Source of the DNA: Fimbriimonadales bacterium
Lineage (GTDB): Bacteria > Armatimonadota > Fimbriimonadia > Fimbriimonadales > ATM1
Length of the DNA: 10,485 nt
Reading direction: 5' to 3'
NCBI GenBank assembly: GCA_025922995.1
Contig: JAICGT010000018.1
Location: forward strand, 1 to 10,485
Each line of letters begins with the position of its first letter. The stretch's first letter is position 1. Positions 1-6,307 of this stretch are shown piece after piece. The notes below the pieces were generated by a model. That model was not told the origin of the DNA and ran no database searches. It was given only the letters and a program-made list of their open reading frames with translations. A program made the position numbers and the translations under genes.

Positions 1-40
1 AAACCGAAGTGTCTCTTAGCCCATGCTCGTGAGCGAGAAT

Positions 41-143
41 CGATGTCACGAAGCGGGCATTCGGACTTTCACCGTTGCGGCACAGCGCCGGAGTTTCACC
101 GGACTTTCCCCGACCAAACCCGGCTACGACAGCCGGATCATCG
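41..143 (-). promoter_or_regulatory. Cobalamin (B12) riboswitch aptamer, controlling a gene beyond the left edge
   Basis: Read on the minus strand, this stretch carries the conserved cobalamin-aptamer core in order: GGGGAAAG, GGTGAAACTCCGG, GCTGTGCCGCAACGGTGA, then a B12-box-like AAGTCCGAATGCCCGC. A closing P1 helix can be drawn between CGATG (139-143 as plus CATCG) and CATCG (41-45 as plus CGATG), and a CCGGCT/AGCCGG hairpin lies in the 5' part. The insert between GCAACGGT and AGTCCG is very short, so this is a compact form without the long peripheral arm. Downstream (26-37) the RNA can form CTCG-CTCA-CGAG. Its loop could kiss the GTGA of the GGTGAAACTCC loop, as L5-L13 pairing does in this family; that pairing is inferred. 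The first 40 bases are the expression platform. The aptamer begins about 20 nt after the murJ stop, so it is made either by readthrough of murJ or from a promoter in its 3' end. The regulated gene, typically B12 transport or synthesis or a B12-independent isozyme, is outside the window. Confidence 0.9.
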
Positions 144-164
144 CGACGCTTAGTTATACCGCAT

Positions 165-1748
165 CTATTGCTTGCCGAATCGCTTCCCGATGGCCGTAAA
201 CGCGTACTTGGCCTCATCCAGCCCCATCCACCTTCCAATGCCAAGGTACACCCAAGCTCCGCCGAGGCCGAGCAGGGAGACTCTAAGCGCGGAGACCCAA
301 TGCGATGCGTCTGCGGAAGCCGGAACAAGCGAGGACAAGAAATGCACCGCAGCGGCAGTTCCGACTGCCGACGCGCCTCCGACAACGAGAAGCCGCAACA
401 ACCGCTTGCCGTCGATGCGCGTAAGCTTCAGCCTCAGCGCCGCAAGCAACAGAATCATGAGGAGGATCGCCGAGATGCTCGTCGCCAGCGGAAGCCCCGC
501 GTAACCGAGGCGATCCGCGAGAATCCAGCACAGGAAGCCGAAAACTGCTGATGTGAGCGTGCCCAATAGAATCGGCCTGAGAGAATCGTGCATCGCAAAG
601 AATGCACGCATGAGCACGGGATGCGCACACCATGCGAACACGCCGATAGCGAACATGCGCAGAGCACTTGCGGTAATTACCGAATCGTCTGCCGTAAACT
701 TTCCATATTGAAAAAGTACGCGGACAATGTCGTTGCTCAATACAAGCAGCATTGCCGAGACAAAAATGCCGATGTACAGGGCTGTCCGCAGGGCCTTACT
801 CAGAGTTGCCAAGAACTCCGGCGCCTTGTTTTGCGCGTAGAGCGCGCTAAGCGCAGGGAACACCGCTATGGCTAGGCTTTGCCCAAAAATGCCGAGCGGC
901 GCTTGCATGATCCGGTTCGCGTTCTCAAGCGCGGATATTGTGCCTTCCGCTTGAAACGATGCGAAAAATCGTAAGGCAATCGCATACACGCCCGGCAAAC
1001 TAAGGCCCAAAACTACAGGAATCATCAGCTTAAACACCTGTTTGACTCCGGGATGCGATACTTGCAGCGAAGGTTTGAACGAAACACCGAAACGCCGCAT
1101 TAAGATAATCGGCAAAACCAAGCTGCCGACCGTTGCCCCGATTAAAGCGCCCCATGCCAGTCCAATAATAGGCACTACCAACATCGGCGCAATGATAAGC
1201 GCACCAAAAATAATGCCGATATTGTAAATGTTCGGGCTGAGGCCGGGAGTAAGGAAATGCCGCCTCGCATTCATCGTTCCGAACATGAGTCCGCCGAGGA
1301 AAAACCCGATCTGGCTAGGCAACACGATTCGCGACATGTGAATCGCCATTTCGCGTGTCTCACCATCTAATCCCGGCGTCACGATATCCAGAAGCGGTCC
1401 TGCAAATATCTCTGCAAAAACTACGAAGCCGACGACGATGACTCCCATCAACGTCGTGACGATTGAAAAAACCTTCCACGCCTCCTCCGGCTCGTCTGTC
1501 GACCAGTACTTAGTAAATACCGGAATGAACGCGCTGCTCAACGCGCCTCCCGCGATTAGGAAGAACAGCAGATCGGGTACCGAAAACGCTGCCCGATACG
1601 CGTCGGTAATCGCGTCCTGGCCGAATTTGTAGGAGATGATGGTGTCGCGAACCTGGCCCAATACGCGGCTGAGCAGGATGAGCCCCGTCATCAGGCCGCC
1701 GGCTTGCGCCACGGTCAGGGCTTTCGGATTTCTCCCCTCGTTATCCAT
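165..1748 (-). CDS. murJ: Lipid II flippase MurJ (MviN family)
   Basis: A 527-residue, highly hydrophobic polytopic protein of the MOP superfamily. It is expected to carry lipid II across the inner membrane for peptidoglycan synthesis. Its length and about 14 hydrophobic segments fit MurJ. Seen near the N terminus: SRVLGQVRD (Arg28, Arg34) and TDAYRAAFSVPDL (Asp49), matching E. coli Arg18, Arg24 and Asp39 with a constant offset of 10. Further on are a GGLMFGTMNARRHF stretch and NRIMQAPLGIFG. The latter keeps the Arg of E. coli Arg270 but has Gln where E. coli has Glu273. The position of E. coli Arg52 is Phe62, in a GGALSSAF-type variant that I believe occurs in other phyla, so not a sign of loss. 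The ATG at 1746-1748 has no Shine-Dalgarno sequence and lies 5 nt after the T-run of a hairpin. Internal starts remain possible because the conserved part begins near residue 14. It lies downstream of trxA on the same strand, and a B12 riboswitch follows it. Confidence 0.95.
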   Translation of the reverse strand: MDNEGRNPKALTVAQAGGLMTGLILLSRVLGQVRDTIISYKFGQDAITDAYRAAFSVPDLLFFLIAGGALSSAFIPVFTKYWSTDEPEEAWKVFSIVTTLMGVIVVGFVVFAEIFAGPLLDIVTPGLDGETREMAIHMSRIVLPSQIGFFLGGLMFGTMNARRHFLTPGLSPNIYNIGIIFGALIIAPMLVVPIIGLAWGALIGATVGSLVLPIILMRRFGVSFKPSLQVSHPGVKQVFKLMIPVVLGLSLPGVYAIALRFFASFQAEGTISALENANRIMQAPLGIFGQSLAIAVFPALSALYAQNKAPEFLATLSKALRTALYIGIFVSAMLLVLSNDIVRVLFQYGKFTADDSVITASALRMFAIGVFAWCAHPVLMRAFFAMHDSLRPILLGTLTSAVFGFLCWILADRLGYAGLPLATSISAILLMILLLAALRLKLTRIDGKRLLRLLVVGGASAVGTAAAVHFLSSLVPASADASHWVSALRVSLLGLGGAWVYLGIGRWMGLDEAKYAFTAIGKRFGKQ

Positions 1749-1753
1749 CAGAT

Positions 1754-1791
1754 AAAAGGACGACGCCGGGCTGCCGCCCGGCGTCGCCTTT
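1754..1791 (-). terminator. Rho-independent terminator-like hairpin between trxA and murJ
   Basis: On the minus strand AAAGG-CGACGCCGGGC pairs with GCCCGGCGTCG-CCTTT around a GGCA tetraloop. The stem is about 16 bp with one bulged base, followed by a T-run (TTTT at 1754-1757, part of which also pairs with the A-run on the 5' side). It lies 21 nt after the trxA stop and is a good intrinsic terminator for that gene. Its end is only 5 nt from the murJ ATG, so it also occupies the space where a murJ ribosome site would be. The stem is nearly symmetric and could work on either strand, but nothing is transcribed toward it on the plus strand here. Confidence 0.8.
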
Positions 1792-1812
1792 GCCGGTTAG
1801 GGCGCGATTTCG

Positions 1813-2133
1813 TTAGAGAGCCCTGTCGATCATCGCCGTGATCTGGTCCTTCGGGCCGGCACCGGTGATACGGTCCACTTCTTGTCCGCCCTTGATCACG
1901 ATCAGCGTCGGGATGCTCATGACGCCGAAGCGCATTGCAAGCTCTCCTTCGCTGTCGACGTCGACCTTGTACACTTTCGCTTTACCTGCGTATTCGGCCG
2001 CAATTGCTTCCACATGCGGGGCGATCTGGATGCACGGGCCGCACCATTCCGCCCAAAAATCGAGCAAGACCGGGATATCTGACTGTAAGACCTCGGTCTC
2101 GAAATCGGAAGTCGTGAGAGCTAAATCTGCCAT
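1813..2133 (-). CDS. trxA: Thioredoxin
   Basis: A 106-residue single-domain thioredoxin, the usual length. It reduces protein disulfides in the cytoplasm and is itself normally recharged by thioredoxin reductase with NADPH. Seen: the active site WCGPC at residues 30-34, the buried Asp25 before it (E. coli Asp26), Lys56 (E. coli Lys57), and the cis-proline loop SIPT with Pro75. The residue after CGPC is Ile instead of the Lys of the E. coli protein. There is no signal peptide. The ATG start is secure: a perfect AAGGAGGT lies 10 nt upstream. The gene is transcribed away from the pnt operon, with 83 bp between the two starts, and a strong terminator-like hairpin follows it before murJ. Other thioredoxins may exist elsewhere in the genome, so the symbol is a family-level call. 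Confidence 0.95.
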   Translation of the reverse strand: MADLALTTSDFETEVLQSDIPVLLDFWAEWCGPCIQIAPHVEAIAAEYAGKAKVYKVDVDSEGELAMRFGVMSIPTLIVIKGGQEVDRITGAGPKDQITAMIDRAL

Positions 2134-2143
2134 ATCGTAGTTA

Positions 2144-2151
2144 ACCTCCTT
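2144..2151 (-). promoter_or_regulatory. Strong ribosome binding site of trxA
   Basis: The minus strand reads AAGGAGGT followed by 10 nt and the trxA ATG. This is the one perfect Shine-Dalgarno sequence in the window and fixes the trxA start. It contrasts with pntAA, the MFS gene, the cyclophilin gene and murJ, none of which has a recognisable site at its start. Confidence 0.85.
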
Positions 2152-2171
2152 AGGGTTAGGGATTTGGATAG

Positions 2172-2177
2172 AGATTA
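2172..2177 (-). promoter_or_regulatory. Possible -10 element of trxA
   Basis: TAATCT on the minus strand (plus AGATTA) would give a trxA transcript with a leader of roughly 30 nt that contains the AAGGAGGT site. No convincing -35 box is seen 16-18 bp upstream. TATACG on the minus strand, overlapping the pntAA -10 box in the palindrome GTATAC, is an alternative. Confidence 0.3.
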
Positions 2178-2204
2178 CCTCGGGCGTCGGAAGCGACGGT
2201 CGCG

Positions 2205-2210
2205 TATACT
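2205..2210 (+). promoter_or_regulatory. -10 element of a leaderless pntAA promoter
   Basis: TATACT is followed by exactly 6 nt (CTCGCC) and the GTG start codon of pntAA. With the usual 6-8 nt from -10 box to transcription start, the mRNA would begin at or beside the GTG, so it would be leaderless. No Shine-Dalgarno sequence is present before the GTG, and no clear -35 box is seen. The box lies in the palindrome GTATAC, so it may also be read toward trxA. Confidence 0.6.
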
Positions 2211-2216
2211 CTCGCC

Positions 2217-3359
2217 GTGGTCATTGCGGTACCGAAGGAATCTGCTCTCGGCGAACGTCGCGTCGCGCTTACCAATGATGGTGTCAAGGCTCTGGTGGCC
2301 GATGGGTTCGAAGTGCTGGTACGACACGAGGCGGGTTACGGTGCGGCCGTCGGCAACACTGCTTACGAGAACGCAGGCGCACGTGTAGTGCCTGAAGGCG
2401 AACCTCTTGTTGAATTGGCTGACCTGACCGTTTGCGTCAATGCCGACGACCGATTGATCGAGCGTCTGAAACCCGGCTCGGCGATCATCGGGTTTCTCGA
2501 CCCGGCCGGAAACTTGAGTTCCATGGCACGGCTGGCGGAGCGCAACGTCACGTCGCTTTCAATGGAACTGGTGCCGCGGATCTCGCGGGCGCAAGCGATG
2601 GATGCCCTCAGTTCTATGAGCACTGTCGCCGGCTACAAGAGCGTGGTCTTGGCTGCCGCTTCCATCCCGAAATTCTTCCCGATGCTGATGACCGCGGCGG
2701 GCAGCATTCCTCCGGCGCGCGTGTTGGTGATAGGCGCCGGAGTCGCGGGTTTACAAGCCATCGCCACGGCGCGCAGGCTCGGCGCGGTGGTCGAGGCGTT
2801 CGACGTCCGCCCGGCCGTAAAGGAGCAGGTCGAAAGCCTCGGGGGCAAGTTCGTCGACTGGGGTCTCACCACCGAAGAAGCGGAAGACTCCGGAGGTTAT
2901 GCCAAAGAAGTGGCAGCCGATACGCATGCCCACGAGCTTCGCGTAATCGGCGAGCGCGTTCCGAAGTGCGACGTTATCATCGCTACAGCGCTTATTCCGG
3001 GACGACCGGCGCCGATCCTGATCACCGAGGAGATGGTTCGCGGGATGGTTCGCGGCAGTGTGATCGTCGATCTGGCGGCGGTAGGGGGTGGAAACTGCGA
3101 AGTCACGAAGCCCGGAGAGACGATCGACTACCACGGTGTGACGATCATCGGATCTTTGGACCTAGCGTCGTCCATGGCAACCCACTCCAGCAGGATGTAC
3201 TCCAAAAACATCACGGCGTTCGTCAAGTCAATGTCGAAGGATGGCGTGTTGACAGTCGATCTCGATGACGAGGTCATTGCGGGTTCACTCGTAACGCACG
3301 CGGGCAAAATTGTTCACGCGCCGACACGGCTTGCTTTCGAAAAGGGAGAGTCATCATAG
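2217..3359 (+). CDS. pntAA: NAD(P) transhydrogenase alpha subunit 1 (soluble NAD-binding domain I)
   Basis: A 380-residue cytoplasmic NAD(H)-binding subunit of proton-translocating transhydrogenase, which moves hydride between NADH and NADP+ driven by the proton gradient. Its length matches the split, Rhodospirillum-type PntAA; the fused E. coli PntA is about 510 residues. Seen: an N-terminal AlaDH/PNT-type region (VPKES near residue 4), the RQD loop with Arg121, Gln126 and Asp129 (the spacing of R. rubrum Arg127, Gln132, Asp135), the Rossmann motif GAGVAG at 173-178 followed by the acidic FDVRP, and TALIPGRPAP. The GTG start is chosen because the conserved IAVPKE begins right after it and a -10 box lies 6 nt before it. 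The TAG stop overlaps the proposed ATA start of pntAB (ATAG, 3356-3359). Just before the stop is an A_AAG_GGA heptamer that could shift ribosomes into pntAB. Confidence 0.95.
   Translation: MVIAVPKESALGERRVALTNDGVKALVADGFEVLVRHEAGYGAAVGNTAYENAGARVVPEGEPLVELADLTVCVNADDRLIERLKPGSAIIGFLDPAGNLSSMARLAERNVTSLSMELVPRISRAQAMDALSSMSTVAGYKSVVLAAASIPKFFPMLMTAAGSIPPARVLVIGAGVAGLQAIATARRLGAVVEAFDVRPAVKEQVESLGGKFVDWGLTTEEAEDSGGYAKEVAADTHAHELRVIGERVPKCDVIIATALIPGRPAPILITEEMVRGMVRGSVIVDLAAVGGGNCEVTKPGETIDYHGVTIIGSLDLASSMATHSSRMYSKNITAFVKSMSKDGVLTVDLDDEVIAGSLVTHAGKIVHAPTRLAFEKGESS
3341..3347 (+). other. Possible -1 ribosomal slippery heptamer (A_AAG_GGA) before the pntAA stop
   Basis: In the pntAA frame the sequence is A AAG GGA, which fits the X XXY YYZ pattern for simultaneous -1 slippage. 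It lies 9 nt before the TAG stop. A -1 shift here leads directly, without a stop, into the pntAB frame and would yield a fused alpha subunit like E. coli PntA. The same bases also form a Shine-Dalgarno-like GGGAG before the ATA at 3356, which is the competing explanation. No strong downstream stem-loop is visible, which weakens the frameshift idea. Confidence 0.3.
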
Positions 3360-3646
3360 ACCCTATCGCAATCATCACCATTTTTGTCCTTGCCGTTTTT
3401 GTGGGGGTGGAAGTGATTTCGAAGGTTCCGCCTACTCTGCACACGCCGTTGATGTCAGCGACGAACGCGATTCACGGGGTAATTATCGTCGGTGCGTTGA
3501 TCGTGCTGGCGCGCGCTCATACGGTTCTGGAGATTTCTATCGGCGTCGTCGCCGTTATTTTTGCAACCCTGAATGTCGTTGGTGGGTTCGTCGTTACCGA
3601 CCGCATGTTGGAAATGTTTTCCACTAAAAAGAGGCCCAAGCAATGA
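3356..3646 (+). CDS. pntAB: NAD(P) transhydrogenase alpha subunit 2 (membrane), with apparent non-canonical ATA start
   Basis: A small membrane subunit of the transhydrogenase that supplies helices of domain II, the proton channel, together with PntB. From ATA at 3356 it is 96 residues with three hydrophobic helices, as usual for PntAB. Seen: helix 1 starting DPIAIITIFVLAVFVG, the family signature KVPPTLHTPLMSATNAIHG, and two later helices. Between the upstream in-frame stop (3266-3268) and GTG at 3401 there is no ATG, GTG, TTG or CTG in this frame, and starting at 3401 would delete most of helix 1. The ATA has GGGAG a few bases upstream and overlaps the pntAA stop as ATAG, which suggests coupled initiation at AUA. 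ATC at 3353 is an alternative. The other route is -1 frameshifting from pntAA. The TGA stop overlaps the pntB ATG. The protein identity is sure; the start is not. Confidence 0.88.
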   Translation: MDPIAIITIFVLAVFVGVEVISKVPPTLHTPLMSATNAIHGVIIVGALIVLARAHTVLEISIGVVAVIFATLNVVGGFVVTDRMLEMFSTKKRPKQ

Positions 3647-5022
3647 TCGACGCTTGGCGCGGAGCTGTGTATGTGGGCACGGCGATTCTATTCATTGTCG
3701 CATTGAAATTGATGAACTCGCCCAAGACGGCGAGACTTGGGAACCTGCTAGCTGCGCTGGGAATGACGGCCGCCGTCGGTGTTACGCTCGAATTTAGCCT
3801 GATTCCCGCCGTAAATTTGCTTGCGATTTTCTTTGCCGTAGTAGTCGGCACGGGCCTCGGGTGGGTGATGGCGCGCCGCGTTCAGATGACGGCCATGCCG
3901 CAGATGGTCGCTCTTTTTAACGGCCTCGGTGGTGGGGCCGTTGCACTCGTCGCGTTGATCGAGTTTATGTCCGGCGGTTTTGGCATGGGCGCAAAGGTTA
4001 CGACCGCACTCAGCACGGTTGTCGGCGCAATTAGTTTTTCCGGAAGCATGATTGCGTTCGGAAAACTGCAGGAGACATTGCCCGGTAAGCCGATCGTGTT
4101 TCCAGGGCTGAAAGTCGTTAACTTGCTGCTGCTCGGCGCGATGGTTGCGTTGACCATCTTAGTTGTAGGAACCGAGCTTCTTCCAGCGTACTTGACTCTT
4201 CTCGGAATTTCGACGCTCATAGGAATCATGATGGTGCTGCCCATCGGCGGTGCAGACATGCCGGTGGTTATTTCGCTGCTCAACTCGTTTACGGGAGTCG
4301 CTGCCGGGTTGGCAGGATTTGTGCTGGAGAACACCGCGCTCCTCATCGGTGGCGGATTGGTCGGCGCGAGCGGTCTCATCCTAACGCTGCAGATGTGCAA
4401 GGCGATGAACAGATCGCTTGAGAATGTCATTTTCGGCGCCTTTACGGGCGCGGTCGCGGGCGGCGGGCCTGCAATGGAGTCGTCGACAGGCACGGTTCGA
4501 AGCTACACGCCCGAAGACGCGGCGATCGTCTTCGCGGGTGCATCGAGCGTTGCGATTGTGCCCGGATACGGTATGGCGGTTGCGCAAGCGCAGCACGTAG
4601 TGAAGGAATTAGCCGACCGTCTGCAAGCGATGGGAATAGAAGTCAAATACGCGATTCACCCGGTCGCCGGGCGCATGCCGGGTCACATGAACGTGCTTTT
4701 GGCGGAAGCCGACGTTCCCTACGATCAGCTTTACGATCTGGATGACATTAATCCCGAGTTGCCGGAGACGGACGTCGCGCTCATCATCGGCGCGAACGAC
4801 GTTACGAATCCTGCCGCCAGATACGATAAGAACAGTCCGATTTACGGAATGCCGATTTTGGATGTAGACAAGGCGAAGACTTGCATGGTTTGTAAGAGAA
4901 GCATGAACCCCGGCTATGCGGGCATTGACAACGAACTTTACGGGTTGCCGAACACCGTAATGCTCTTCGGCGATGCGAAATCGACGATTGCGAAGCTGAT
5001 CTCAGCGTTGGACGACCTTTAG
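3643..5022 (+). CDS. pntB: NAD(P) transhydrogenase beta subunit
   Basis: A 459-residue subunit with an N-terminal membrane part (about eight or nine helices, residues 1-270; domain II proton channel) and a C-terminal NADP(H)-binding domain III (from about residue 290). The length is typical. Seen in domain III: VPGYGMAVAQAQ (306-317), the start of the NADP-binding fold, then HPVAGRMPGHMNVLLAEA, GANDVTNPAAR (383-393), and the C-terminal KRSMNPGYAGIDNELY and GDAK segments. Together with pntAA and pntAB it makes the whole enzyme, which in vivo usually makes NADPH at the cost of the proton gradient. The ATG overlaps the pntAB stop (ATGA), and GAGG lies 8 nt upstream, so the start is firm and translation is probably coupled. 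The TAG stop overlaps the stop of the opposing MFS gene by 4 nt, and no terminator separates them. Confidence 0.97.
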   Translation: MIDAWRGAVYVGTAILFIVALKLMNSPKTARLGNLLAALGMTAAVGVTLEFSLIPAVNLLAIFFAVVVGTGLGWVMARRVQMTAMPQMVALFNGLGGGAVALVALIEFMSGGFGMGAKVTTALSTVVGAISFSGSMIAFGKLQETLPGKPIVFPGLKVVNLLLLGAMVALTILVVGTELLPAYLTLLGISTLIGIMMVLPIGGADMPVVISLLNSFTGVAAGLAGFVLENTALLIGGGLVGASGLILTLQMCKAMNRSLENVIFGAFTGAVAGGGPAMESSTGTVRSYTPEDAAIVFAGASSVAIVPGYGMAVAQAQHVVKELADRLQAMGIEVKYAIHPVAGRMPGHMNVLLAEADVPYDQLYDLDDINPELPETDVALIIGANDVTNPAARYDKNSPIYGMPILDVDKAKTCMVCKRSMNPGYAGIDNELYGLPNTVMLFGDAKSTIAKLISALDDL

Positions 5023-6266
5023 CGTAGCGCCTTTAACGACCGTGCAAACAGCAAGGCAGATAGACCGACCGCAAGTACAACCGATCCACCGATTGCGAAC
5101 GTTGTCGGCAGCCCCACGTGCTCAGCAACGATGCCGAAAATCAGCGCTCCTACCGGATTTAGCCCGGCAAGCGACCAGACGTGAACGGAAATGATTCGTC
5201 CGCGCAATTCCGGCGGGCTGAAGTACTGAAGCGCGGTGTTTGTGCCAACCATCTGGCCAACGCCGAAGATCCCCATGAAACCGAGAGCCACGCACGACTG
5301 CCACAACTCACGCGTTAGCGACACGCAAATGAGCGATGCCCCTAGGCCGCACATTGAAATAATGGGAATCCATCCCTTGAGATTTCTCGCGGCTAGAAAT
5401 GTAATCGTAACCAAGCCGATCAAGGCGCCGACCCCGGTCGAAGTCAGCAAGGAACCGAACCCCTGCGCACCCGTGTCGAGCACCTTGATGGCGAACGCCG
5501 AAAGCAGCGAAATGTAAAACATCGCGCATGTCGCGGTGAACATCATCATGACGACCAGCGTGCGAAATGCCGGCGTCGCCCAAACGTGTCGAATGCCCTC
5601 GAACAGCGTTTCTTTGATGCTCGCAGAACGATCTGAGGTGCTTCTTAGGTCCGCCTTGATTGCGAGGATGGCAAAAATGATCGCAGAAAAACTTATGCCG
5701 TTAATCAGATAGCAGCCCGCCGGCCCAAACTGTCCGAGGATTAATCCTCCTATAGCAGGACCCAATATGCGCGCCGTGTTAAACGTGGCTGCGCTGAGCG
5801 GCAAGGCAGCAGCGAGATCGTTTGCAGGAACAAGGTTGCTGATCATCGATTGCCGCGTGGGAATTTCGATGACCGACGTGCAACCGTTGATAAATGCCAC
5901 TGTAGTAATCAGCCAAAAGGTTGCAAATCCTTGCCACACCGCGAGAGCCAAAAAGAAGGCTGAAACAGCGAACGTCAACTGGCAGACCACAAGCACGACG
6001 CGCTTATTCGCCCGGTCGGCAAGCCAGCCACCGAAAGGAGAAAGGAAGAACATCGGCGCAGCGCCGATGAAGGTCATCAGACCGAGGGCGCGCTCGCTGC
6101 CGGTGAGGTCGAAAACGAGCCACTGCTGCCCTGTGTTCTGGATCCAGCTGCCGATGAACGACAAGAACGCGCCCATCCAATACAGCCTAAAGTCGCGAAT
6201 GCGAAGCGTTCGGAACGTGTGCCCCAAGCTCCGCCGAAAGCGACCGGAACCCGCAGCTTCAGCCAA
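5019..6266 (-). CDS. MFS transporter, DHA3/EntS-like exporter family
   Basis: A 415-residue major facilitator protein of the inner membrane with about 12 hydrophobic helices. The N-terminal RDFRLYWMGAFLSFIGSWIQ and the TM2-3 motif A, GGWLADRANKR (79-89, with Asp84, Arg85, Arg89), are typical of the DHA3 group, which includes the enterobactin exporter EntS and macrolide exporters. PTRQSMISNLVP and GPAIGGLILG later in the N-terminal half agree with this. The substrate cannot be told from sequence. The start is a TTG at 6264-6266: there is no ATG or GTG in frame between it and an upstream TGA, and the family's conserved N terminus begins about 18 residues in. A -10-like CATACT lies 9 nt before the TTG, so the mRNA may be leaderless. 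The gene is divergent from the cyclophilin lipoprotein gene (41 bp apart) and convergent with pntB, with a 4-nt overlap of stop codons. Confidence 0.9.
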   Translation of the reverse strand: MAEAAGSGRFRRSLGHTFRTLRIRDFRLYWMGAFLSFIGSWIQNTGQQWLVFDLTGSERALGLMTFIGAAPMFFLSPFGGWLADRANKRVVLVVCQLTFAVSAFFLALAVWQGFATFWLITTVAFINGCTSVIEIPTRQSMISNLVPANDLAAALPLSAATFNTARILGPAIGGLILGQFGPAGCYLINGISFSAIIFAILAIKADLRSTSDRSASIKETLFEGIRHVWATPAFRTLVVMMMFTATCAMFYISLLSAFAIKVLDTGAQGFGSLLTSTGVGALIGLVTITFLAARNLKGWIPIISMCGLGASLICVSLTRELWQSCVALGFMGIFGVGQMVGTNTALQYFSPPELRGRIISVHVWSLAGLNPVGALIFGIVAEHVGLPTTFAIGGSVVLAVGLSALLFARSLKALR

Positions 6267-6275
6267 GACAGACCG

Positions 6276-6281
6276 AGTATG
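6276..6281 (-). promoter_or_regulatory. Possible -10 element of the MFS gene
   Basis: CATACT on the minus strand ends 9 nt before the TTG start, so transcription would begin within a few bases of the start codon. No Shine-Dalgarno sequence or clear -35 box is present. It shares a 41-bp divergent region with the cyclophilin promoter. Confidence 0.45.
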
Positions 6282-6294
6282 GCACGCGTGGCGG

Positions 6295-6300
6295 TATCAT
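6295..6300 (+). promoter_or_regulatory. -10 element of a leaderless promoter for the cyclophilin lipoprotein gene
   Basis: TATCAT is followed by 7 nt (TCCTCGC) and the ATG at 6308, so the transcript would start at or next to the start codon. There is no Shine-Dalgarno sequence before the ATG. Spacing and form resemble the box before pntAA. Confidence 0.5.
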
Positions 6301-6307
6301 TCCTCGC

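Noticed and set aside
2148..2162. TTAGGGTTAGGG, telomere-like repeat before trxA
   Set aside because: Only two units, partly formed by the Shine-Dalgarno sequence read on the other strand; most likely chance.
2432..3268. Long open frame inside pntAA (plus strand, another frame), 278 codons
   Set aside because: Arg/Gly/His-rich composition typical of an off-frame reading of a GC-rich gene; it lies wholly inside pntAA, whose product is unambiguous.
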